The notes under the pieces are model-generated. The model was not told the origin of the DNA. It saw only the letters and a program-made list of their open reading frames with translations, and made no database searches. From Devosia sp. SD17-2 (GTDB lineage: Bacteria; Pseudomonadota; Alphaproteobacteria; Rhizobiales; Devosiaceae): 64,000 nt of DNA. The DNA lies in assembly GCF_029201565.1 (NCBI RefSeq), contig NZ_CP104002.1, positions 3,935,001 through 3,999,000 of the forward strand, written 5' to 3'. The position numbers and the translations under genes were made by a program. Shown piece by piece: positions 6,532 to 16,127 of the stretch; positions within the stretch are counted from its first letter, which is position 1, and each line of letters begins with the position of its first letter.

Positions 6532-8418
6532 GTGAAGACATCCATTGCAACTGTGTCGATCAGCGGTGACCTCCGCGAAAAGCTCGAGGCCATTGTAGCT
6601 GCAGGCTTTGATGGCGTGGAAATCTTTGAGAACGATTTTCTGGCCTATCACCTGTCAGCTTCCGAAGTAGGTGCAATGGCGCGCGATCTGGGGCTCGAGA
6701 TCACCCTCTTCCAACCCTTCCGAGATTTCGAGGGGCTTCCCGAGCCGCTGCGGGCGAAAGCATTTGATCGTGCCGAGCGCAAGTTCGACCTGATGGAGGC
6801 CATGGGTGCGCCACTGATGCTCGTGTGCTCGAGCGTCTCGCCGGCGGCGCTGGGCGGGATCGATCGGGCTGCTGCCGATTTCCATGAATTGGGTGAGCGG
6901 GCGAAAAAGCGTGGGCTCAAGGTCGGTTATGAGGCGCTGGCCTGGGGCCGGCATGTGTTTGACCACCGCGATGCCTGGGAAGTGGTGCGGCGGGCCGACC
7001 ACCCCAATATCGGGCTGATCCTCGACAGCTTTCATAGTCTGTCGCGACGCATCCCGTCCGATACGATACGGTCCATTCCGGGCGACAAGATTTTCATCGT
7101 GCAGGTGGCCGATGCCCCGGCCTTTGATATGGATCTGCTCTATTGGAGCCGTCATTTCCGCAATATGCCCGGCGAGGGGGATCTGCCGGTGGTGGACTTT
7201 GCCCGGGCCGTGGCGGCGACGGGCTATGATGGGCCGCTGTCGCTTGAGATTTTCAACGATCAGTTCCGCTCCGGTGCGCCCGGCACCATCGCCGCCGATG
7301 GCCATAGGTCGCTGATCTATCTGATGGATCAGATGCGGGCGGCGGAGCCGGCGCTCTTTTCCGGTGGAAGCGCCCTGCCCCCGCGGGTTGATGTCCACGG
7401 CGTGTCCTTCGTTGAGTTCGCGACGGGTGGGCGCGATGCCGAGCCGCTGACCAAGCTTCTGGGACAGCTGGGCTTCGCCAAGACGGGGCAGCACAGGAGC
7501 AAGAGCGTCGAGCGCTTCAGCCAGGGCGGGATCAATCTCGTGGTCAATACCGATCGCGAGGGGCTGGCCCATGCCGCCTATCTCGCCCATGGCACCGCGG
7601 CCTATGCGATTGGGCTGGAGGTAGGGGATGCGGAGGCGACGCTGAGCCGGGCCAAGGCGCTGGATGCAAAGCCCTTTTCCCAACATGTGGGTGAAGGCGA
7701 ACTCGCCATACCGGCCATTCGCGGTGTGGGGGGCGGGCTGATCTATTTCCTCGATCAGGGGACCGATCTGGCGCGGGTTTGGGATATCGAGTTCGCGGAG
7801 ACGGCCGATACGGAAGCGGACGCCGGACTTATCCGCATTGATCACATCGCCCAGACGATGAATTACGACGAGATGCTGACCTGGATCCTGTTCTATCGGT
7901 CGATCTTTGTGGTCGATAAAGGCCCGATGGTCGATGTCATCGATCCGGCCGGACTGGTGCGCAGCCAGGTGATTGCCAATGCCGAGGGGACGCTGCGGCT
8001 GACGCTCAATGGGGCGGAAAGCCACCGCACGCTGGCGGGTCATTTCATTGCCGAGACCTTTGGTTCGAGCGTCCAGCACATTGCCTTTGCCTCGCGCGAC
8101 ATTGTCGAAACGGCCAAGGCCATGGAGGCTAATGGGCTGAAACTACTAGCGATTTCACCGAACTATTATGATGATCTGGCGGCCCGGATCGATATCGATC
8201 CAGAGCTGATCGCGACTCTCAAGCGCCACAATCTCCTTTATGACCGCGACGGGGCGGGGGAATATTTCCAGTTCTACCTGCCCAGCTTTGCCGACGGGTT
8301 CTTCTTTGAAGTTGTCGAGCGGCGGGGAGGCTATGAGGGCTATGGCGCGATCAATGCGCCGTTCCGGATCGCAGCGCAGAAGCGGGCGATCCGTCCGGCG
8401 AGCGTGCCGCGGCGCTAG
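6532..8418 (+). CDS. quiC: 3-dehydroshikimate dehydratase, two-domain QuiC1 type
   Basis: A 628-aa protein that dehydrates 3-dehydroshikimate to protocatechuate. The GTG at 6532 is chosen because GAGGGG lies eight bases upstream and the protein then begins MKTSIATVSISGDL, as family members do; an in-frame GTG three codons earlier overlaps that site. The N-terminal xylose-isomerase-like barrel (1-270) carries metal ligands E134, D165, Q191 and E239, the set known in Pseudomonas QuiC1, plus H168. The C-terminal half (about 285-625) is a vicinal oxygen chelate domain like 4-hydroxyphenylpyruvate dioxygenase. It retains candidate iron ligands H438, H516 and E593 with spacing close to that enzyme. 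Preceded by operator copy 3. Confidence 0.93.
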   Translation: MKTSIATVSISGDLREKLEAIVAAGFDGVEIFENDFLAYHLSASEVGAMARDLGLEITLFQPFRDFEGLPEPLRAKAFDRAERKFDLMEAMGAPLMLVCSSVSPAALGGIDRAAADFHELGERAKKRGLKVGYEALAWGRHVFDHRDAWEVVRRADHPNIGLILDSFHSLSRRIPSDTIRSIPGDKIFIVQVADAPAFDMDLLYWSRHFRNMPGEGDLPVVDFARAVAATGYDGPLSLEIFNDQFRSGAPGTIAADGHRSLIYLMDQMRAAEPALFSGGSALPPRVDVHGVSFVEFATGGRDAEPLTKLLGQLGFAKTGQHRSKSVERFSQGGINLVVNTDREGLAHAAYLAHGTAAYAIGLEVGDAEATLSRAKALDAKPFSQHVGEGELAIPAIRGVGGGLIYFLDQGTDLARVWDIEFAETADTEADAGLIRIDHIAQTMNYDEMLTWILFYRSIFVVDKGPMVDVIDPAGLVRSQVIANAEGTLRLTLNGAESHRTLAGHFIAETFGSSVQHIAFASRDIVETAKAMEANGLKLLAISPNYYDDLAARIDIDPELIATLKRHNLLYDRDGAGEYFQFYLPSFADGFFFEVVERRGGYEGYGAINAPFRIAAQKRAIRPASVPRR

Positions 8419-8546
8419 GACGGACTGGACGATCCAAACCCAGTTATTCCCCCTACCCCCCTTATGCGACGGCGCGGGCGGCTGACGGGCAGGTTTGGAA
8501 CCCGAAACCGCGCCATTTTACGCCATGGCGCGGCTGGGGGGAGAGA

Positions 8547-9719
<1,173 letters not shown>

Positions 9720-9754
9720 TTAGCATTATCATGCCTGTTGCCGGGGATTGGTGA

Positions 9755-10630
9755 ATGGACAGGGGGTGCATTGTCTTGCACTATCCGAACATGAACCACA
9801 TTCCGGTCTACGCACTTTATGGCGAGCAGGACGTCAGCCAGGACTGGTTGCACTGGGAAACCATCCAGTCGCGCAGTCGCCTGCATGGCTATCGCATCGC
9901 GCCGCACCGGCATGAGCAGTTTTTTCAGGTCCTGCATCTGACGGGCGGATGGGCGCGGGTGGAGATCGACGGGACGCGGCACGACGTTCGCCATCAAGGG
10001 GTGGTGATCCTGCCGGCGCTCAGCGTGCACGGATTTGTCTTCAGCGATGATGTGGAAGGGGTGGTGGTGACGCTGATGGAGCGGGACCTCATCACGCTAG
10101 GACCGGATCTGCCGGCGCCGCAGGTGTTGCTGGGGCCAAGCCTTTTCATCGGGGATGCGATTGACCGGCTGATCGCCGAGGCCGACCGGCCGGGCAGCGA
10201 CCATGAGGCGGCGATGCGGGCCCTTTTGACGCTGCTGGTTGTGGCGCTCAACCGGGCGAGCCAGGAAGTTGTGCCGGCTGGCGGACCGGCGCAGCGGGCG
10301 CTGATCCATACCAAGGCGTTTCGGGCCCTGGTGGACCAGAGATTTCGGGAAACGCGGCGGATCGCGGACTATGCCGAAGTTTTGGGGATCAGCCAGACCC
10401 ATCTCAACCGGGTCTGCCGGGAGGTTCTGGGCGCCTCGGCGCTGGAAGTGGTCGAGCGGCGCCTGGCGCTCGAGGCGCGGCGGATGCTGGCCTTTTCATC
10501 GCTCTCGATCAAGCAGATCGGGGCGGAGCTGGGCTATGAGGACCCTGCCTATTTTTCGCGGGTGCTGACGCGCGTGCTGGGCGCGCCGCCGGGGGAGATC
10601 CGGAGATCGGCGCTGGAGCGGAAGGGGTGA
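9755..10630 (+). CDS. pobR: AraC-family regulator of pobA (PobR/PobC type)
   Basis: A 291-aa regulator with an N-terminal cupin-like sensing domain (about 25-140; HRHEQFFQVLHLTGGWARVE) and a C-terminal AraC double helix-turn-helix (about 190-288; RIADYAEVLGISQTHLNRVC and IKQIGAELGYEDPAYFSRVL). Divergent from pobA, which it probably activates in response to 4-hydroxybenzoate. The start is uncertain: the ATG at 9755 has a weak ribosome site, a TTG at 9776 follows AGGGGG with good spacing, and an ATG at 9791 gives MNHIPVYALYG, like many homologues. Confidence 0.87.
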   Translation: MDRGCIVLHYPNMNHIPVYALYGEQDVSQDWLHWETIQSRSRLHGYRIAPHRHEQFFQVLHLTGGWARVEIDGTRHDVRHQGVVILPALSVHGFVFSDDVEGVVVTLMERDLITLGPDLPAPQVLLGPSLFIGDAIDRLIAEADRPGSDHEAAMRALLTLLVVALNRASQEVVPAGGPAQRALIHTKAFRALVDQRFRETRRIADYAEVLGISQTHLNRVCREVLGASALEVVERRLALEARRMLAFSSLSIKQIGAELGYEDPAYFSRVLTRVLGAPPGEIRRSALERKG

Positions 10631-10647
10631 GGTCTTGGGACTGAGCG

Positions 10648-10722
10648 CCCCCCACCCTAGCGCCGCTACGGCCCGGAGGGCCTAGCTCTGCTACCCTCCC
10701 CACATAGGGGGAGGGAGGCAGG
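10648..10722. repeat. Intergenic C/T-rich palindrome (dispersed repeat)
   Basis: In the gap between pobR and the aldehyde dehydrogenase, CCCTCCCC and GGGGGAGGG pair around a short loop (about 10693-10717), preceded by a GGCC-rich palindrome. The same CCTCCCC/GGGGAGG theme recurs near 15.95, 21.83, 22.78 and 24.9-25.1 kb. It could act as a bidirectional terminator for these convergent genes. Confidence 0.6.
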
Positions 10723-10743
10723 AGCCGGTAGTTTTGTGGCCTA

Positions 10744-12198
10744 TCAGAACGGATAGTGGATGTGTTCGGCGCCCTGGACGGTGATCCAGCGGAGGTCGGT
10801 GAATTCGGCGATGCCGGCTTTGCCGCCGAAGCGGCCGTAGCCGGAGGCCTTGACGCCGCCGAAGGGCATCTGGGCCTCGTCGTGGACGGTGGGGCCATTG
10901 ACGTGGCAGATTCCGCTCTGGATGCGACCGGCGACGGCCATGGCGCGGGTGACATCACGGCCGAAGACGGCGGCGGCGAGGCCATATTCGGTGTCGTTGG
11001 CGACACGGATGGCTTCATCGATGCCAGTGACGCGGGTGACCGCGACGATGGGGCCGAAGGTTTCCTCGTGGTAGATTTTCATCTCGGCAGTGACGTGATC
11101 GACCACCGTGGCTTCCATGATGGCGCCGTCAATGCCGCCGCCGGCGACGATCTTTGCGCCCTTTGCGACCGCGTCCTTGATGAGGCCATCGATGCGCTGG
11201 GCGGCCGAAGCATCAACGAGGCAGCCCAGCGGAGTGTTGTTGTCGCGTGGGTCGCCGGCCTTGAGGGTTTTGGCCTTGGCGGCGAGGGCTGAGACGAAGT
11301 CGTCGGCGATGGCGGCATCGACGACGATGCGCTCGGTCGACATGCAGATCTGGCCCTGATTCATATAGGCGCCGAAGGCGGCGGCCGCGACGGCCTCATC
11401 GATATCGGCATCATCGAGGACGACGAAGGGCGCCTTGCCGCCCAGTTCGAGCAAAGCGGGTTTGAGATGGCGCGCCGAAAGTTCGGCGATGTGTCGGCCG
11501 ACCTTGGTGGACCCGGTGAAATTGATGCGGCGCACGCCCGGATGGGCGATCAGTGCCTCGACCAGCTGGGGAGCATCGGCCGGCGCATTGGAGAGGACAT
11601 TGAGCACGCCCTTGGGCAGGCCCGCCTCGACCAGGGCATCGGCGATGTGGCGATGGGTGCGCGGGCAGATTTCGCTCGACTTGAAAATGACGGTGTTGCC
11701 GCATGCGAGCGGCGTCGCAATGGCGCGGATGCCCAGGATCACCGGAGCGTTCCAGGGGGCGATAGAGAGCACGACGCCGGCGGCCTGGCGCACGCCATAG
11801 GCGGTCGAGCCGGGGCGATTGGAGGGAATGATCTCGCCGGTGATCTGGGTGGTGAGGCCGGCGGCTTCGCGCAGCATGTCGGCCGAGAGCATGACATTAA
11901 AACCCGCCCAACCTGCCGTAGCGCCGGTTTCGGCGGCCATGGCGGCGATGATCTCGGGGCCCTTGGCTTCGAGCTTTTCGGCCGCGGCAAGGAGGATCTT
12001 GCGGCGGGCGCCGGGGCTGGTGCGGCTCCACTCGACAAAGGCAGCGGCGGCGGCATCGGCAGCGCGGATGCCATCCTCAACGCTGGCGGCGGCCGCCGTG
12101 GTCGCAACCTTTCCATCCAGCGGATTGCGCCGCTCGAAGCTGGCTCCTCCCGTCGCCTGAACGTCCTGATTGTCGATCAGCAGGCCGAGACTTGTCAT
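10744..12198 (-). CDS. Aromatic aldehyde dehydrogenase (vanillin/hydroxybenzaldehyde type)
   Basis: A 484-aa NAD(P)-dependent aldehyde dehydrogenase. The ATG at 12198 follows GGAGGT at good spacing. Catalytic features: oxyanion asparagine N150 in PWN, K173 in IFKSSE, general base E251 in LLELGGKAP, nucleophile C285 in NQGQICMSTER. The sequence resembles vanillin and benzaldehyde dehydrogenases more than generic betaine-type enzymes. Placed between pobA/pobR and the pca genes, oxidation of 4-hydroxybenzaldehyde to 4-hydroxybenzoate fits best, since no vanillate demethylase (vanAB) is nearby; vanillin or protocatechualdehyde remain possible. Confidence 0.85.
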   Translation of the reverse strand: MTSLGLLIDNQDVQATGGASFERRNPLDGKVATTAAAASVEDGIRAADAAAAAFVEWSRTSPGARRKILLAAAEKLEAKGPEIIAAMAAETGATAGWAGFNVMLSADMLREAAGLTTQITGEIIPSNRPGSTAYGVRQAAGVVLSIAPWNAPVILGIRAIATPLACGNTVIFKSSEICPRTHRHIADALVEAGLPKGVLNVLSNAPADAPQLVEALIAHPGVRRINFTGSTKVGRHIAELSARHLKPALLELGGKAPFVVLDDADIDEAVAAAAFGAYMNQGQICMSTERIVVDAAIADDFVSALAAKAKTLKAGDPRDNNTPLGCLVDASAAQRIDGLIKDAVAKGAKIVAGGGIDGAIMEATVVDHVTAEMKIYHEETFGPIVAVTRVTGIDEAIRVANDTEYGLAAAVFGRDVTRAMAVAGRIQSGICHVNGPTVHDEAQMPFGGVKASGYGRFGGKAGIAEFTDLRWITVQGAEHIHYPF

Positions 12199-12304
12199 GC
12201 GGTAACCTCCGTTTGCATGGCGTTCTCGCGCCGGGGGACGGCGCGATCGGCCGGTAAGGGAGACACAAAAAACCGTAAAGGCAAGAGCAGTGCCGAGAGC
12301 GTGA

Positions 12305-13273
12305 TCAGGCCCGCAAGCGCGCGGCAATATCGCGGACGATCTGCATCAGGCTGATGGCGGCAAGGCCCGGCGGCGTGTCGGCGCGGGTGGTAAAACCAAC
12401 GGGCCCAAGAGTTTCGCTGGTGTCGACTGGCAGCAGCGCCAATTGCCCATCGGCAACGTCGCGGGCGACCACACCCTCGGAAATAATCCATACCGCCTCA
12501 GTGGCGCGGACATAGGAGCGGCCAAAGGCATTGGAGATGGTTTCGACCTCATCGCGCAGGCTCGTGAGCCCATTGGCGCGCAACAGGCGCTCGACCGAGG
12601 GGCGGATGACCGAGCCAGGCGTGGGCATCAGCACCTGAAAGGGGGCAATGCTGCGGAGGGTGAAATCGGGCTGATCCAGCAGGGGATGGCCGGGGCGCAC
12701 CGCCATGACCACGCGCTCGGAATAAAGATGCTCGAAGGAGAGGCCCAGCATGGCTTCGGGCTCGGCCATGCGGCCAATGACGAGATCGACGTCCCCGGTG
12801 CGGAGGCGCGTGAGGAGATAATCATTGGGGCCGGTGACGATGCGGGTGTGGACGCCTGAATAGTCGGCGGTGAAGGTCTGGACCGCTTCGGGGAGGATGC
12901 GGGCCGAGACAGTGGGGAGAGCGCCGACGCGGACAAGCGCGGTTTCGCCCCCGGTGCGGGCGGCATCCATGCCCTGACGCAGCGCGGCGATGGCCGTCGA
13001 GGCATAGCGATAAAAGATTTCGCCAAAGGCGGTGAGCTGGAGTTTACGGCGCGCCCGATCAAAGAGCGGGGCGCCCAGAATGTCCTCCAGGTCCTGCACC
13101 GTCTTGGTAGCGGCGGGCTGGCTGATGTTGAGCGCCGCGGCGGCGCGGACAACGCTGCGCTGGCGGGCGACTTCGATAAAGCAGGCGAGATGGCGCAGTT
13201 TGATGCGCGGATCGATCAGGCGCTCGGTCACTTCTTGCGACTTCCGGTTATTCAACCAGCCTCGAAGAGGCAT
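12305..13273 (-). CDS. pcaQ: LysR-family activator of protocatechuate genes, PcaQ
   Basis: A LysR regulator of up to 322 aa. The helix-turn-helix lies near residues 35-60 (VVRAAAALNISQPAATKTVQ) and the effector domain fills the rest. The segment IKLRHLACFIEVARQRSVV is characteristic of PcaQ. The protein may start at the ATG at 13273 or, closer to homologues, at a GTG at 13231 (then VTERLIDPRIKLRHL). It is divergent from pcaD with a PcaQ-type box between. In Agrobacterium and Sinorhizobium, PcaQ responds to beta-carboxymuconate derivatives and activates pcaDCHGB; the same layout here supports that role. Confidence 0.93.
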   Translation of the reverse strand: MPLRGWLNNRKSQEVTERLIDPRIKLRHLACFIEVARQRSVVRAAAALNISQPAATKTVQDLEDILGAPLFDRARRKLQLTAFGEIFYRYASTAIAALRQGMDAARTGGETALVRVGALPTVSARILPEAVQTFTADYSGVHTRIVTGPNDYLLTRLRTGDVDLVIGRMAEPEAMLGLSFEHLYSERVVMAVRPGHPLLDQPDFTLRSIAPFQVLMPTPGSVIRPSVERLLRANGLTSLRDEVETISNAFGRSYVRATEAVWIISEGVVARDVADGQLALLPVDTSETLGPVGFTTRADTPPGLAAISLMQIVRDIAARLRA

Positions 13274-13288
13274 AATTTCACATTGAGA

Positions 13289-13304
13289 ATAACCTGTGGG
13301 TTAT
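13289..13304. promoter_or_regulatory. PcaQ-binding box upstream of pcaD
   Basis: ATAACCTGTGGGTTAT has perfect ATAACC/GGTTAT arms with a 4-base spacer, matching the ATAACC-N4-GGTTA site described for PcaQ in Sinorhizobium. It is 71 bases before pcaD and 15 bases from the pcaQ ATG, so it can serve activation of pcaD and autoregulation. Confidence 0.85.
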
Positions 13305-13375
13305 CATCTGGCGAGCGTTTATCATTTTACCTCGGCCGGCGGACGGGCTTTAATCGGCCTGACGAGGGGTAGAAC

Positions 13376-14170
13376 ATGCTTTTTGCAGATATTGGCGGCG
13401 TGGTGCTGCATTACCGGGTCAGTGGACCAGCAGGTGCGCCTGTGGTGGCGCTGGCCAATTCGCTGGGCACGGATGGACGCATCTGGGACGGTGTGATCGC
13501 GCGGCTGGCCGAGACTTATCGCGTCATTTCCTATGACAAGCGCGGACACGGGCTGAGCGACGCGCCGGCGGGCGAGTATAGCCTCGATCAGCATGTGGAT
13601 GATTTATCGGGGCTGCTCCACCATCTCGGTGTGGACGAGTTGGCGCTGGGCGGGGTTTCGGTCGGCGGGCTGATCGCGCAGGGATTTGCGCTGAAATATC
13701 CGGGCCGGCTCAAAGCTCTGGTGCTCTGTGACACGGCGCCGAAAGTCGGCGACGCCGCATTCTGGAATGCGCGACTGGAAAAAGTTCTGACCGAAGGGCT
13801 CGGGGCAATTGCCGAAGGGATCATGGAGCGCTGGTTCAGCCCCGGTTTCCGCGAAAATGAGCGCGTGGCGCTGGCCGGGTGGCGCAACATGTTCCTGCGG
13901 GCCGACGCCAAGGGCTATGCGGCCACCTGCGCGACGCTGCGCGATGCCGATCTGCGGAGCGAGATCGGAAACATTTCGGTGCCGACCCTGGTGGTGGCGG
14001 GGGAAGATGATTTGGCAACGCCGCCCGATCTCGTGCGCAGCACGGCCGAGGCAATCCCCGGGGCGCGTTTCGTAAGCCTGCCGGGGGTAGGCCACATTCC
14101 TTCCATCGAGCGGCCGGCGGAGCTGGCAACGCTGATGGCCGATTTTTTCAAGGAGGCCGGTCATGGCTGA
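13376..14170 (+). CDS. pcaD: 3-oxoadipate enol-lactonase
   Basis: A 264-aa alpha/beta hydrolase that opens beta-ketoadipate enol-lactone to beta-ketoadipate. The catalytic triad is visible as S95 in GGVSVGG, an aspartate at 211 or 212 in GEDDLATPP, and H240 in GVGHIPSIERP. First gene of pcaDCHG, whose reading frames overlap: it shares eight bases with pcaC. Preceded by the PcaQ box. Confidence 0.96.
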   Translation: MLFADIGGVVLHYRVSGPAGAPVVALANSLGTDGRIWDGVIARLAETYRVISYDKRGHGLSDAPAGEYSLDQHVDDLSGLLHHLGVDELALGGVSVGGLIAQGFALKYPGRLKALVLCDTAPKVGDAAFWNARLEKVLTEGLGAIAEGIMERWFSPGFRENERVALAGWRNMFLRADAKGYAATCATLRDADLRSEIGNISVPTLVVAGEDDLATPPDLVRSTAEAIPGARFVSLPGVGHIPSIERPAELATLMADFFKEAGHG

Positions 14171-14552
14171 CAAAACGCGGTTCGAGCAGGGCATGCAAAC
14201 GCGCCGCTCGGTGCTGGGCGACGCCCATGTGGACCGGGCGAGCGCGCGGGCAACGCCGTTCGACATCGACTTCCAGAGTTTTATCACCGAAGGGGCTTGG
14301 GGCTCGGTGTGGTCGCGGCCGGGACTGACCAAGCGCGAGCGCTCGCTGATCACGCTAGCGCTGCTGGCGGCGGCTGGACATGACGAGGAAGTCGCCATGC
14401 ATGTGCGGGCGACCGAGAATACCGGGGCGAGCCCGGATGATATCAAGGAAGCGCTGCTGCATGTGGCCGTTTATGCCGGCGTGCCGGCGGCCAATCGCGC
14501 CTTCCGCATCGCCAAGGAAGAACTGGCAAAGCGCAAGGAGGGCGCGCAATGA
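14163..14552 (+). CDS. pcaC: 4-carboxymuconolactone decarboxylase
   Basis: A 129-aa AhpD-like helical protein, the size of stand-alone PcaC, converting gamma-carboxymuconolactone to beta-ketoadipate enol-lactone with loss of CO2. Characteristic stretches are GMQTRRSVLGDAHVDRA near the N-terminus, WSRPGLTKRERSLITLALLAA at about 54-75, and the HVAVYAGVPAANRAF region near the end. It is not fused to pcaD, unlike the PcaL of some actinobacteria. Overlaps pcaD by 8 and pcaH by 4 bases. Confidence 0.96.
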   Translation: MADKTRFEQGMQTRRSVLGDAHVDRASARATPFDIDFQSFITEGAWGSVWSRPGLTKRERSLITLALLAAAGHDEEVAMHVRATENTGASPDDIKEALLHVAVYAGVPAANRAFRIAKEELAKRKEGAQ

Positions 14553-15295
14553 GTGGCATTATCCTGCCCGGAGAAGACGGGGCGCTCTACCAGCGCGACA
14601 TGGCCTGGCATCCGCCAGCCAATACGCCCGGATATAAGAGCACGACGTTTCGCGCACCGCGCCATAGCCTGCTCTCGCTCGGGCCGACCAAGTCGGAGCT
14701 GACGGGACCGACCTTCGGGCATGAAAAGCTCGGGCCGCTGGACAATGATCTCATCCGCAATTTCAGCCAGGACGGCACCGAGGCTATCGGCCAGCGGATG
14801 ATCGTCTATGGTCAGGTGCTGGACGAGAATGCCCGGCCGGTGCCCAATATGCTGGTGGAATTCTGGCAGGCCAATGCCGGTGGGCGCTACCGCCACAAGA
14901 AGGAAGGGTATCTGGCCGCACTCGACCCCAATTTCGGCGGGTTCGGGCGGGCGCTGACCGACGCGAACGGGTTTTATTCGTTCCGCACCGTCAAGCCGGG
15001 GGCCTATCCCTGGCCCAATGGCGGCAATGACTGGCGGCCGGCCCATATCCACTTCTCGGTCTTTGGCCACGCCTTTGCGCAGCGGCTGATTACCCAGATG
15101 TATTTCGAGGGTGACCCGATGATCTGGCAGTGCCCGATTGTGAGCACCGTGCCGGACAAGGCCGGGATCGAGCAGCTGATCGCAAGGCTCGACCGGCACA
15201 ATACAACGCCCATGGATGCGCTGGCCTATCGCTTTGATATCGTGCTGCGCGGCCGCCGCTCGACCATGTTCGAGAACAAGATGGAAGGGAACTGA
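14549..15295 (+). CDS. pcaH: Protocatechuate 3,4-dioxygenase, beta subunit
   Basis: A 248-aa iron-binding subunit of the intradiol ring-cleavage enzyme making 3-carboxy-cis,cis-muconate. The four iron ligands are readable as Y114, Y153, H166 and H168; their spacing (39, 13 and 2) equals that of Y108, Y147, H160, H162 in the Pseudomonas enzyme. The domain-entry stretch LVEFWQANAGGRYRHK is intact. Overlaps pcaC by four bases and pcaG by one, suggesting tightly matched synthesis of the two subunits. Confidence 0.97.
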   Translation: MSGIILPGEDGALYQRDMAWHPPANTPGYKSTTFRAPRHSLLSLGPTKSELTGPTFGHEKLGPLDNDLIRNFSQDGTEAIGQRMIVYGQVLDENARPVPNMLVEFWQANAGGRYRHKKEGYLAALDPNFGGFGRALTDANGFYSFRTVKPGAYPWPNGGNDWRPAHIHFSVFGHAFAQRLITQMYFEGDPMIWQCPIVSTVPDKAGIEQLIARLDRHNTTPMDALAYRFDIVLRGRRSTMFENKMEGN

Positions 15296-15912
15296 TGTTG
15301 CACCCGACCCCGATCCTCAAGGAAACGCCGTCGCAGACTGCCGGGCCCTATGTGCATATCGGCATGACGCCGAACTTTGCCGAGCTGGGCGGCGTCTATG
15401 ACGATCCCGGCAAGACCATGCTGACGCCCGACACCAAGGGCGAGCGCATCGACATCGTCTGCCGCGTCATCGATGGCAGCGGCGCGCCGGTGGCGGACGC
15501 GGTTGTCGAAATCTGGCAGGCCGATGGCGATGGGCGGTTTGCCGCCCCGACCACGCGCAACTCCAACGCGGCGCCGGCCTTTACCGGCTGGGGGCGCCAG
15601 CCGGCCAATGGCGAGGGCGTCTTGACGTTCGAGACGATCAAACCCGGCCGTGTGGAAGGACCGGACGGCAAGCTGCAGGCGCCCCATGTCAGCCTCTGGA
15701 TCGTGGCGCGCGGGATCAATATCGGGCTGATGACACGGCTCTATTTTGAAGACGAAGCCGAGGCAAATGAGACCGACTTTGTGCTCGGCAAGATCATGGA
15801 CAAGCGCCGCCGCACAACGCTGATCGCAAGGCGTGAAGAGGGGGGCGTGCCGAAGTATGTGCTGGATGTCCATCTCCAGGGGGAGAAGGAGACGGTGTTT
15901 TTCGATTTTTGA
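15295..15912 (+). CDS. pcaG: Protocatechuate 3,4-dioxygenase, alpha subunit
   Basis: A 205-aa subunit related to PcaH but lacking the full iron-ligand set, as expected for the alpha chain that completes the active-site cleft. Recognisable stretches include ETPSQTAGPYVHIG near the N-terminus, VVEIWQADGDGRF near 76, and APHVSLWIVARGIN near 130. The start ATG shares one base with the pcaH stop. Last gene of the tightly packed block; a 215-base gap with palindromic repeats separates it from pcaB. Confidence 0.96.
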   Translation: MLHPTPILKETPSQTAGPYVHIGMTPNFAELGGVYDDPGKTMLTPDTKGERIDIVCRVIDGSGAPVADAVVEIWQADGDGRFAAPTTRNSNAAPAFTGWGRQPANGEGVLTFETIKPGRVEGPDGKLQAPHVSLWIVARGINIGLMTRLYFEDEAEANETDFVLGKIMDKRRRTTLIARREEGGVPKYVLDVHLQGEKETVFFDF

Positions 15913-15937
15913 TTTGTTGGGATTTGGGGCTCTCGAT

Positions 15938-16048
15938 ACCCCCTCCTAGCCTCCCCCTGATAGGGGGAGGGACCGATCGAGTCTGCTGATCTGTCTGCGA
16001 GCCACCGAAGCACCCCTCCCCCTTCTGCAGGGGAGGTTGGGTGGGGGT
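15938..16048. repeat. Intergenic C/T-rich palindromes between pcaG and pcaB
   Basis: Two adjacent hairpins: CCTCCCCCT and AGGGGGAGG around a short loop at 15950-15970, and CCCTCCCCCTT with AGGGGAGG at about 16013-16036 followed by a GGTGGGGG run. Same family as the repeats elsewhere in the window. Located inside the pca block, they may lower or stabilise transcript levels upstream of pcaB. Confidence 0.65.
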
Positions 16049-16127
16049 TGCCAGCAGCACGATTGCGAGGCTTGGATGACAAGCGAGCGCGCATAGACAC
16101 TCTCTCTTACGGGACACCAAACTGCTC

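Noticed and set aside
6655..8079. Minus-strand open frame (474 codons) opposite quiC
   Set aside because: Antisense shadow; quiC on the plus strand has both metal sites intact.
8434..8502. Long-range CCAAACC/GGTTTGG pairing after quiC as a terminator
   Set aside because: The arms are separated by about 55 bases and have no T-run, so no reliable terminator can be called.
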